Shown: positions 1-6,526 of the stretch, piece by piece | Layout: each line of letters opens with the position of its first letter | How positions within the stretch are numbered: the stretch's first letter is position 1 | Origin: an uncultured Eubacteriales bacterium | GTDB taxonomy: Bacteria > Bacillota > Clostridia > Oscillospirales > Oscillospiraceae | Direction of reading: 5' to 3' | Assembly: GCA_900555665.1 (NCBI GenBank) | Contig: USLX01000078.1 | Coordinates: 1 to 8,337, forward strand | Length of the DNA: 8,337 nt | Notes under the pieces: generated by a model | What the model was told of the DNA's origin: nothing | What the model saw: only the letters and a program-made list of their open reading frames with translations | The model's database searches: none | Position numbers and translations under genes: made by a program

Positions 1-104
1 TCGTCGCCCGATTGCGCGCGGTCGATGAGCGCCATCATTTCGTCATTTGAAAGCGTCCTGAGCTTTGCCGTGTTGACCCCGCTGATTTCCACTTTTCCCT
101 GCAT
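1..104 (-). CDS. sigG: RNA polymerase sporulation sigma factor sigma-G, N-terminal part (gene runs off the left edge)
   Basis: Sigma-G directs core RNA polymerase to late forespore genes, such as small acid-soluble spore proteins and germination proteins. Only the first 34 codons are present. They begin MQGKVEISGVNTAKL and continue with LSNDEMMALIDRAQSGD. This matches the N-terminus of Bacillus sigma-G (KVEICGVDTSKLPVLKNEEM), and the KVEI-GV-T-KL signature separates it from sigma-F, which lacks it. The start is the ATG at 104-102, preceded about 6 bases upstream by a strong GGAGGAGCT ribosome binding site (plus-strand positions 112-120). In many Clostridia and Bacilli sigG follows spoIIGA-sigE. 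Here the upstream neighbour on the same strand is gpr, separated by about 400 bases, so sigG has its own promoter region. Nothing can be said about the sigma-2 and sigma-4 domains, which lie outside the window. Confidence 0.88.
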   Translation of the reverse strand, partial: MQGKVEISGVNTAKLRTLSNDEMMALIDRAQSGD

Positions 105-161
105 ATCCCCAGCTCCTCCAACGTATCGTGTTGTGCACAAACGCCTGCTTGTGTACTGGTG

Positions 162-189
162 AGTATTTCCCGGGAAAGCAATTTGATAC
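162..189 (-). promoter_or_regulatory. Candidate forespore (sigma-F/sigma-G type) promoter for sigG
   Basis: On the minus strand GGAAATACT (170-162) fits every fixed position of the sigma-F -10 pattern GGnrAnAnT. Upstream is GTATC (189-185), four of five bases of the -35 GyATA/GywTA pattern. The spacer is 14 bases, one shorter than the usual 15. Transcription would start about 50 bases before the sigG ATG. sigG is transcribed by sigma-F in B. subtilis, so location and identity agree. The short spacer and imperfect -35 keep this a candidate. The -10 overlaps the palindrome TTTCCCGGGAAA (166-177). Confidence 0.42.
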
Positions 190-248
190 GGTCCTTGTTT
201 CGGCATTTTCCGCGAAAGCGCAGCCCACAGATTCGGAATTGTGCTGAA

Positions 249-277
249 ATTATAACTTTCTGACAATTTTTAAGCAA
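249..277 (-). promoter_or_regulatory. Candidate sigma-A-like promoter upstream of sigG
   Basis: The minus strand carries a perfect TATAAT (254-249), 17 bases after TTGCTT (277-272, three of six matches to TTGACA). It would give a leader of about 140 bases to sigG. The setting is AT-rich (about 241-295), unlike the surrounding GC-rich DNA, which raises the chance of a coincidental match. It could supply vegetative or readthrough transcription, or simply be part of an easily melted AT-rich patch next to the DnaA-box cluster. Confidence 0.3.
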
Positions 278-360
278 AAATAGTTGACAATAACCCGGTT
301 GCGCCGTCGACGTAATTTCCTGTGTCGTTACCGGTTTGTAACTTTTTCCGGCCAAATGGC

Positions 361-449
361 TGTGGATAGCGGGTGTGGATAACAATGTGGAAATGTGGAT
401 TTCTCCTTGCGCGGCAAAGTTTTTCACATTGTCCACATTTTTGTCCACA
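361..449. promoter_or_regulatory. Cluster of DnaA-box-like nonamers in the gpr-sigG intergenic region
   Basis: This lies in the gene-free stretch 105-512. Reading plus, TGTGGATAG (361-369), TGTGGATAA (374-382, a perfect reverse-complement DnaA box), TGTGGAAAT (386-394) and TGTGGATTT (394-402) lie head to tail. They are followed in opposite orientation by TTTTTCACA (420-428), TTGTCCACA (429-437) and TTGTCCACA (441-449). Against TTATNCACA, one is perfect, four have one mismatch and two have two. A further TTGTGCACA sits at 131-139. The two half-clusters face each other around 411, and AAATGTGGA (391-399) is an exact inverted copy of TCCACATTT (432-440). Such clusters outside oriC act in other bacteria as DnaA titration or regulatory sites. 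No dnaA or other origin genes are visible. I see no protein-coding gene in 105-512. Confidence 0.55.
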
Positions 450-512
450 GGAACTTTTCCGGGTACTTTCCCGTTCCGGCGCATAATTTTGTTGACATAA
501 TATATCAAAACA

Positions 513-1367
513 TTATGCCAGAAAACCAGCCAGATCCCGGACCGTCAGCCCGGGGTGCAGCGCGAGGCTCAGCCCGTAGCCCACGGCTCTCGCAATCTCG
601 CGCACGCGAAGGTCAATGTCCCGGGGCGTGACGATGAGCCCGGAAAGCCCCGGAAGCTCCCGCCCCGCAAGGCGTTCGGCGCGCATCAGGGTTGGCGCTC
701 CAACGGCTAAAACCGGCCGCCCGAGGCTCTCTTTGCAAAAGGCCGCCCGATGGTTTCCGAGCCCCGAGCCGGGAGCCAGCCCCGCGTCTGTCAATTGGAC
801 GGTTGTACAAAGTCTCTCGGGCTCTGCCGCCGCCAGCGCGTCAAAGACGATGACCGCCTCCGGCTTTATGAAATCCGCTGCCGCGCGCACGAGCTCCAGC
901 GCCTCCATCCCGCTCGTCCCCAGAACCCCGGGCTTCACGCAGGAGACACTGCAAAACCCGGAAAACGCCTCCGGCATATGTGCTTTCAAATGCCGCGTCA
1001 CAAGAAGGTTTCCGAGCGTCCACGGCCCGAAGGCATCCGGCGAGAGCGCGTCGTTTCCAAGTCCCGCGCAAAGAACGCTTTCAGGGCTGTGAAGAAACGC
1101 AGCCGCCTCCCGGGAAATTGCCTCCGCAGCCGTCTCCAGACTTCCGGCCTCATGCCGGGAAAGCGCCGTCAGTTCCAGCGTCACATACCGCCCCACAGGC
1201 TTTCCGAGCGCCCGAGCCCCCCGGTCATCCAGGATTTCGACCCGCGTGATGTGGACCCCGCCCGCATCCTCCTCGCGCGCCACTACGCCTGGAAGCTCTG
1301 TTGTCTCGCCCGCGTCCTTTTTCCAGAGCGTATAGGCCTCCATGGCAAGATCTGTTCTGTAATCCAT
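513..1367 (-). CDS. gpr: Germination protease (GPR endopeptidase), degrades small acid-soluble spore proteins
   Basis: GPR is made in the forespore as a zymogen. During germination it cuts the DNA-coating small acid-soluble proteins. The 284-residue product shows the family landmarks: an RTDLA start (residues 4-8), a GRYVTLE stretch (59-65), GLGND-LSPDAFGP (102-114) with the essential aspartate at D111, LLVTRH (121-126), VIVFDALA (172-179) with the second essential aspartate at D176, and PGSGLGNHR (199-207). The two aspartates correspond to D127 and D193 of the Bacillus enzyme. I chose the ATG at 1367 because GAGGTGAG lies just upstream (1378-1371) and RTDLA then sits at the N-terminus, as in other clostridial GPRs. 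An in-frame ATG at 1484 has no such site and would add 39 unrelated residues. It is shorter than Bacillus GPR (about 370), lacking most of the segment before the IVTPRDID motif (245-252). The propeptide is minimal: only three residues precede RTDLA. Confidence 0.93.
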   Translation of the reverse strand: MDYRTDLAMEAYTLWKKDAGETTELPGVVAREEDAGGVHITRVEILDDRGARALGKPVGRYVTLELTALSRHEAGSLETAAEAISREAAAFLHSPESVLCAGLGNDALSPDAFGPWTLGNLLVTRHLKAHMPEAFSGFCSVSCVKPGVLGTSGMEALELVRAAADFIKPEAVIVFDALAAAEPERLCTTVQLTDAGLAPGSGLGNHRAAFCKESLGRPVLAVGAPTLMRAERLAGRELPGLSGLIVTPRDIDLRVREIARAVGYGLSLALHPGLTVRDLAGFLA

Positions 1368-1383
1368 CTGCTCACCTCGCCGA

Positions 1384-1412
1384 TAGTTTGCCGCGCGCAG
1401 ATGCCCGTATGC
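1384..1412 (-). promoter_or_regulatory. Candidate sigma-G/sigma-F promoter for gpr
   Basis: On the minus strand GCATA (1412-1408) is followed after exactly 15 bases by GGCAAACTA (1392-1384). This fits the forespore -35 GHATR and -10 GGHRARNT patterns and resembles the older CATACTA description (CAAACTA). gpr belongs to the sigma-F/sigma-G regulon in Bacillus, so identity and location agree. One oddity: the inferred start point, near 1377, leaves a leader of only about 10 bases, so the ribosome binding site would lie at the very 5' end of the mRNA. That either marks an unusually short leader or means the match is fortuitous. Confidence 0.42.
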
Positions 1413-1421
1413 GATTTTTTT

Positions 1422-1472
1422 AGAAAAAAAAGAAAAATAGCTATTGATTTCTTCGGGCTTGCACGCTATAAT
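1422..1472 (+). promoter_or_regulatory. Sigma-A promoter of rpsT with an A-rich upstream tract
   Basis: TTGATT (1444-1449) and a perfect TATAAT (1467-1472) are separated by 17 bases. Directly upstream lies an almost pure A tract (about 1422-1438), the right place and composition for an UP element contacting the RNA polymerase alpha subunit. This is typical of strong ribosomal-protein promoters. The start point should be near 1479, giving a leader of about 55 bases to rpsT. The promoter lies back to back with the gpr promoter candidate. Confidence 0.8.
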
Positions 1473-1534
1473 GTATTTCTGCATGAAACGGATTTGTTTG
1501 TTTCGGTATTAACGCTATTGGAGGAGGTGTAGTC

Positions 1535-1798
1535 ATGCCCAACATTAAGTCTGCCAAGAAGAGAGTTCTGGTGTCCAAAGTCAACAACGCCCGCAACAAG
1601 ATGGAGAAATCCGCGCTTAAGACCACGCTGAAGAAGTTCGACGCCGCTGTTGCCGACGGCAACCGTGAGCAGGCCGATAGCGCTTATAAAGCTGCCGTGA
1701 AGTCCATCGATCAGGCTGTCAACAAGGGTATTCTTCATAAGAATAACGCTGCCCGCAAGAAGAGCAGCATTACCCTGAAGATGAACGAGCTGGCCTAA
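1535..1798 (+). CDS. rpsT: 30S ribosomal protein S20
   Basis: S20 is a primary-binding protein of the small ribosomal subunit that contacts 16S rRNA. The 87-residue product has the family's normal length and composition, a lysine/arginine/alanine-rich helical protein. Hallmarks are MPNIKSAKKRV at the start, NNARNKMEKSALKTTLKKF (residues 17-35) and KGILHKNNAARKKSSI near the C-terminus (64-79). A strong ribosome binding site, GGAGGAGGTG (1520-1529), precedes the ATG. The gene is a single-cistron unit with its own promoter and a strong terminator. Its divergent neighbour is gpr; in B. subtilis rpsT and gpr are also adjacent, so the pairing is old. S20 autoregulates in E. coli; I see no recognised protein-binding leader structure here. 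Confidence 0.97.
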   Translation: MPNIKSAKKRVLVSKVNNARNKMEKSALKTTLKKFDAAVADGNREQADSAYKAAVKSIDQAVNKGILHKNNAARKKSSITLKMNELA

Positions 1799-1810
1799 TT
1801 TTGCCGAATG

Positions 1811-1850
1811 TAAGCCCTCCGAAGATGCTCTTCGGAGGGCTTATTCTTTT
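1811..1850 (+). terminator. Rho-independent terminator of rpsT (first copy of a twin hairpin)
   Basis: TAAGCCCTCCGAAGA (1811-1825) and TCTTCGGAGGGCTTA (1829-1843) form a perfect 15-bp stem with a three-base TGC loop, followed by TTCTTTT. It starts 12 bases after the rpsT stop. The core 29 bases (1814-1842) recur identically at 2044-2072. Confidence 0.9.
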
Positions 1851-1883
1851 CAAAAAGCTGACGCTTTTCGAAAAGAGGAACTG

Positions 1884-2019
1884 CACCTCGACTGCGCGCA
1901 TAATTTTGCGCCCTTGGCGCAAAATTCTACACTTGCGAGGTGATCGGTATGTTTCCGGTCGGCAAAGCCGCCGGATAACATGGATTTCTATTTTCTTTCA
2001 CCATCTGCGGATGGCGAAA
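1884..2019 (+). other. Strongly folded non-coding stretch between twin terminators (candidate structured RNA)
   Basis: Three consecutive foldable units fill most of the gap between the two terminators. Unit 1: CACCTCG (1884-1890) pairs with CGAGGTG (1936-1942), enclosing a perfect 11-bp stem AATTTTGCGCC/GGCGCAAAATT (1902-1912/1916-1926). Unit 2: ATGTT/AACAT (1949-1953/1977-1981) encloses CCGG-T-CGGC, an AAA loop and GCCGCCGG (1955-1974). Unit 3: TTTC/GAAA (1996-1999/2016-2019) encloses CCATC-TGCG-GATGG (2001-2014). The second terminator follows. There is no convincing ORF and no clear promoter at its left end, so any RNA would come from readthrough of rpsT or a promoter I do not recognise. 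I do not match it to a known RNA family. It could also be a decayed repeat element. Confidence 0.4.
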
Positions 2020-2041
2020 CTCTACGAGGTTTTTCTGCACG

Positions 2042-2075
2042 AGGCCCTCCGAAGATGCTCTTCGGAGGGCTTTTT
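2042..2075 (+). terminator. Second copy of the rpsT-type terminator hairpin
   Basis: GCCCTCCGAAGA (2044-2055) and TCTTCGGAGGGC (2059-2070) form a perfect 12-bp stem with the same TGC loop, followed by TTTTT (2071-2075). The 29 bases 2044-2072 are identical to 1814-1842. It ends just before the recG promoter, so it insulates recG from upstream transcription and would be the natural 3' end of any RNA from the folded stretch. Confidence 0.85.
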
Positions 2076-2080
2076 CGCGC

Positions 2081-2109
2081 TTGCATCCGGAACATACATT
2101 CGATATACT
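2081..2109 (+). promoter_or_regulatory. Sigma-A promoter of recG
   Basis: TTGCAT (2081-2086) and TATACT (2104-2109) are separated by exactly 17 bases. The predicted start, near 2116, gives a leader of about 26 bases before the recG ATG. The promoter begins immediately after the T-tract of the second terminator, so recG is an independent unit. Confidence 0.75.
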
Positions 2110-2141
2110 ATAGTAGTAAATAACCAGAAGGCGGTGATGAG

Positions 2142-4187
2142 ATGGATCTATTTTCTCCGGTAACGGCGCTCAAGGGCGTTGGCGCAGTTCGCGCGAAGCA
2201 GCTCGCGAAGCTCCGCGTCGAGACGCTCTACGATCTCATCGCTTTCTTCCCACGAGACTATGAGGACCGGACAAAGCTTCTATCCATCGCAGGTCTAACG
2301 CCCGGCGATCCTGCCTGCTTTGAGGCGATGGTCATCTCAAATCCGCAGCTGTCTCGCATCCGCAAGGGCATGGAGCTCGTAAAGGTCCGCGTAGCGGATG
2401 AAACGGGCCGGGTCGACCTCGTGTTTTTCAACCAGCCCTATGTAAAAGACCAGCTCAACTACGGCGAGAGCTACCGCTTCTATGGCGCGCTCCGCGAAGG
2501 CTACGGCCATCAGATGCAGAACCCTGCCTTTGAGCCGGTCGACGCGGCTGGCGTTGTGACGGGCCGGATCCTTCCCATTTATCCCCTCACCGCCGGTATC
2601 ACCAACAAGCTCATCGGCGCGTGCGTCCGGCAAGCGCTCGACGCGTGCCTGGATTCTCTTCCGGACATTCTGCCCGAGGCTGTGCAGGCTCGCTATGGTC
2701 TTTGCTCCGCGCACTTTGCCTATGAGACGGTGCACCTTCCCGCGTCGTTTGAGGCTTTGCAGAAAGCGCGCAGGCGGCTCGTCTTCGAGGAATTTTTCAT
2801 CTTTTCCGCAGGCCTTGCTGCCATCCGCACACAGCGGGACGAGCTGCATACCAAACCCATGGACACGCGCCATATGGCGCCGTTTTATAAGCTTCTCCCC
2901 TTCTCCCTCACCCGCGCGCAGCAGCAGTCCATCGACGATATTCTGCGGGACCTCGCGTCCTGCCGTCCCATGAACCGGCTCGTGCAGGGAGACGTGGGAA
3001 GCGGCAAGACGATGGTCGCGGCGGCGGCGTGCTTCTGCGCGATCCAGGACGGCCATCAGGCGGCCTTTATGGCGCCGACCGAAATCCTCGCCGAGCAGCA
3101 TGCCGTGTCTCTTGCAAAGCTCTTTTCTCCGCTTGGGATCTCCGTAGTTCTGATGACGGGCTCTTTGACTGCCACGCAGAAGCGGCAACACAAGGCGGAA
3201 ATTGCAGACGGCAGCGCGCAGCTCATCGTCGGCACGCATGCGCTCATCACGCAGGACGTGGCGTTTCACGATCTTGCCCTCGTCGTCTGCGATGAGCAGC
3301 ACCGTTTCGGTGTGGCGCAAAGAGCCGCGCTGTCCGCCAAAGGGCAGACGCCGCACCTTCTCGTCATGTCGGCCACACCCATCCCGCGGACGCTCGCGCT
3401 CATCGCCTACGGGGACCTGGACGTTTCCGTCATCGGAGAGCTTCCGCCCGGAAGGCTCCCGGTCGATACCTTCCTGATTGGAGAAGACAAGCGCCAGCGG
3501 CTGAACGCTTTTATCGACAAGCAGTGTCAGGCTCACCATCAGGTCTACATCGTCTGCCCCACAGTCGAGGAATCCGACTTGGACAGTCTCAAATCCGCCG
3601 AGAGCTTCGCACAGACACTCCGGCAGGTCGTCTTCCCCCACCGGCGTGTAGGCCTTCTGCACGGCAAAATGAAGCAGGCGGACAAAGATGCGGCGCTTGG
3701 CGCGTTCTCGCGCGGAGAGACGGACATTCTTGTCGCGACCACGGTCGTGGAGGTCGGCGTGGACGTGCCGAACGCGACGCTGATGGTAATTGAAAACGCG
3801 GACCGCTTCGGTCTTTCCCAGCTCCACCAGTTAAGAGGCCGCGTCGGCCGCGGCAGCGCGCAGTCCTACTGTGTCCTCGTCTCCGGAAACCGGAACGAGC
3901 AGACCCGCAAACGCCTCAAGGCCCTCTGCGCCACCACCGATGGCTTCAAAATCGCAGAAGAAGACCTCGCTCTGCGCGGCCCCGGCGATTTTCTGGGAAG
4001 CCGCCAGCACGGACTTCCGCTTTTCAAGGTCGCCGATTTACAGCTCGACATGCAGACGCTCCTGGAAGCCAAGCAGGCGGCGGGCGAAGAGATCCATGAC
4101 GCCGAAACGCTGGAACAGCCGGAATACGCCGCCCTTCGCGCGCGCGTACACGCCCTGTTCCGGCAAAGCGACCTCGCCCTCAATTAA
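2142..4187 (+). CDS. recG: ATP-dependent DNA helicase RecG
   Basis: RecG is a double-stranded DNA translocase that remodels stalled replication forks and branch-migrates Holliday and other branched structures. The 681-residue product has the usual family length. An N-terminal wedge region begins with a LKGVG hairpin-like motif (residues 10-14), with an OB-fold region around 60-150. The superfamily 2 motor follows: Walker A GDVGSGKT (283-290, K289), Walker B DEQH (384-387), motif III SATPIPRT (410-417), VVEVGVDVPNA, and motif VI RGRVGRG (565-571). The C-terminal part has the conserved ALRGPGDFLGSRQHG segment of RecG. The ATG follows AAGGCGGTG, a near-standard ribosome binding site. It stands alone between its own promoter and terminator; in several other Firmicutes recG sits near other genes such as fapR-plsX, which are not seen here. 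Confidence 0.97.
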   Translation: MDLFSPVTALKGVGAVRAKQLAKLRVETLYDLIAFFPRDYEDRTKLLSIAGLTPGDPACFEAMVISNPQLSRIRKGMELVKVRVADETGRVDLVFFNQPYVKDQLNYGESYRFYGALREGYGHQMQNPAFEPVDAAGVVTGRILPIYPLTAGITNKLIGACVRQALDACLDSLPDILPEAVQARYGLCSAHFAYETVHLPASFEALQKARRRLVFEEFFIFSAGLAAIRTQRDELHTKPMDTRHMAPFYKLLPFSLTRAQQQSIDDILRDLASCRPMNRLVQGDVGSGKTMVAAAACFCAIQDGHQAAFMAPTEILAEQHAVSLAKLFSPLGISVVLMTGSLTATQKRQHKAEIADGSAQLIVGTHALITQDVAFHDLALVVCDEQHRFGVAQRAALSAKGQTPHLLVMSATPIPRTLALIAYGDLDVSVIGELPPGRLPVDTFLIGEDKRQRLNAFIDKQCQAHHQVYIVCPTVEESDLDSLKSAESFAQTLRQVVFPHRRVGLLHGKMKQADKDAALGAFSRGETDILVATTVVEVGVDVPNATLMVIENADRFGLSQLHQLRGRVGRGSAQSYCVLVSGNRNEQTRKRLKALCATTDGFKIAEEDLALRGPGDFLGSRQHGLPLFKVADLQLDMQTLLEAKQAAGEEIHDAETLEQPEYAALRARVHALFRQSDLALN

Positions 4188-4206
4188 AATCCTCCCCTGA
4201 ATTTCT

Positions 4207-4244
4207 GCGTCCCGGACTGTCCATGCACAATCCGGGGCGCTTTT
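4207..4244 (+). terminator. Rho-independent terminator of recG
   Basis: GCGTCCCGGA (4207-4216) pairs with TCCGGGGCGC (4231-4240) over 10 bp with one U-G wobble, followed by TTTT (4241-4244). TGT/ACA (4218-4220/4227-4229) can extend pairing into the loop. It lies 20 bases after the recG stop. Confidence 0.8.
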
Positions 4245-4286
4245 GCATATCCTAAGCCGTAATCTTTTTGAAAGCGAGGGTGTTTC

Positions 4287-4829
4287 ATGGCGGTCAGGCG
4301 GTATTTTCTCGGCGCGAACACAGGAAAGGGCTTCGTTTCTCTCTACGACGAGTTCTGCAAACCGGAAAGCGGAAATTTCCTATACGTCATCAAAGGCGGC
4401 CCCGGCTGCGGCAAGTCGAGCTTCATGAAAAAAATCGGCAAGGCAGCCGAGGACGCGGGGCTGGACGTAGAGTACGTGATCTGCTCGGGAGACCCCGATT
4501 CTTTAGATGGCGTTCTCATTCCCGCGTGGCATGTGGGCTACGCCGACGGCACGAGCCCGCACATTCTCGATGTCGCGCTCCCCGCTGCCTCGGGCGCGTA
4601 TCTGGACCTTGGGCAGTTCTACGATGTCGCGGCGCTTCGGCCAAAGCGCGAGGTGCTCGCCGATTTAACGGCAAAATACCGCGCGCAGTACGCCATCGCC
4701 TACAAGGCCCTCGCCGAGGCCAAGCGGCTGCATGACGACTTGGAAGCCGTCTACAATCCGCATGTAAATTTTGACGGGGTTTACGCGCTGGCAAAGGAGC
4801 ATATTTTACGTCTGCAAATGGAAAATTGA
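4287..4829 (+). CDS. P-loop ATPase resembling the N-terminal half of the PRK06851-type two-domain ATPase family; function unknown
   Basis: The 180-residue protein has a clear Walker A, GGPGCGKS (residues 37-44, K43), in the setting FLYVIKGGPGCGKSSFMKK. A CSGDPDSLDGVLIP segment (66-79) follows, then a GTSPHILDV segment. This order, preceded by RRYFLGANTGKGF near the N-terminus, is what I recall from the uncharacterised clostridial/bacillar PRK06851-type ATPases. Those are about 360-380 residues long and contain two such P-loop units. Here the reading frame ends after one unit, and the promoter of gpmI overlaps its stop codon, so no second unit remains. It may be a natural single-domain form or a truncated gene. 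The ATG at 4287 follows GAGGGTG at a suitable distance. No signal peptide or membrane segment is visible. Function cannot be stated; family assignment is from memory. Confidence 0.6.
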   Translation: MAVRRYFLGANTGKGFVSLYDEFCKPESGNFLYVIKGGPGCGKSSFMKKIGKAAEDAGLDVEYVICSGDPDSLDGVLIPAWHVGYADGTSPHILDVALPAASGAYLDLGQFYDVAALRPKREVLADLTAKYRAQYAIAYKALAEAKRLHDDLEAVYNPHVNFDGVYALAKEHILRLQMEN

Positions 4830-4860
4830 CATTGTAAACGCAAGCAATATGGTGTAGAAT
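4826..4860 (+). promoter_or_regulatory. Overlapping sigma-A promoters of gpmI
   Basis: Two readings overlap. TTGTAA (4832-4837) with TAGAAT (4855-4860) and a 17-base spacer is one. TTGACA (4826-4831) with TATGGT (4848-4853) and a 16-base spacer is the other. The first resembles the promoter at 8267-8295 (TTGTAC-N17-TAGAAT). The TTGACA contains the stop codon of the upstream ATPase gene (TGA, 4827-4829), so the promoter begins inside that gene's end. The leader to the gpmI ATG would be about 45 bases. Confidence 0.7.
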
Positions 4861-4913
4861 AGGCACGAACAAAACGAAACCAACAAAATAAAGCCTATAT
4901 GGAGGATATACAA

Positions 4914-6482
<1,569 letters not shown>

Positions 6483-6490
6483 TTTTCGCA

Positions 6491-6523
6491 CTGGCGCGGG
6501 AGCCCCGGGCGCTCCCGCGCCAG
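6491..6523 (+). terminator. Perfect 13-bp hairpin after gpmI, possible terminator without a T-tract
   Basis: CTGGCGCGGGAGC (6491-6503) pairs perfectly with GCTCCCGCGCCAG (6511-6523) around the loop CCCGGGC. It starts 8 bases after the gpmI stop, where a terminator is expected, but CTGTAGGGG follows rather than a T run. It may protect the mRNA 3' end, end transcription weakly, or be part of the adjoining repeat element. Confidence 0.5.
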
Positions 6524-6526
6524 CTG

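Noticed and set aside
361..449. Reading the repeated TGTGGA/TCCACA boxes as a CRISPR array
   Set aside because: The units are under ten bases, unevenly spaced at 8-13 bases and in both orientations, with no spacer-repeat regularity.
35..508. A 157-codon open frame on the minus strand across the sigG upstream region
   Set aside because: It overlaps the clear sigG start in another frame, and its translation of the repeated DnaA-like boxes has no domain character.
480..518. AT-rich inverted repeat GCATAAT/ATTATGC at the end of gpr, considered as its terminator, and a TTGACA (492-497) considered as a promoter
   Set aside because: The stem is AT-rich and interrupted and has no GC core. The TTGACA has no matching -10 at 16-18 bases. 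I see no convincing terminator for gpr.
750..1532. A 260-codon open frame on the plus strand opposite gpr
   Set aside because: The minus strand carries a clear GPR with both essential aspartates. The plus-strand translation has no family features and runs through the rpsT promoter.
2104..2123. TAGTAGTAAATAA just upstream of recG, considered as DnaA-trio-like
   Set aside because: It lies directly after a good -10 box within a short leader and is not next to the DnaA-box cluster.
1801..2163. A 120-codon open frame from a TTG between rpsT and recG
   Set aside because: It reads straight through both terminator hairpins and the recG promoter, has no ribosome binding site and shows no protein-like pattern.
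2337..3827. A 496-codon open frame on the minus strand inside recG
   Set aside because: RecG motifs run intact on the plus strand through the whole region. The minus-strand translation is arginine-rich and low in motifs, as expected of antisense frames in GC-rich DNA.
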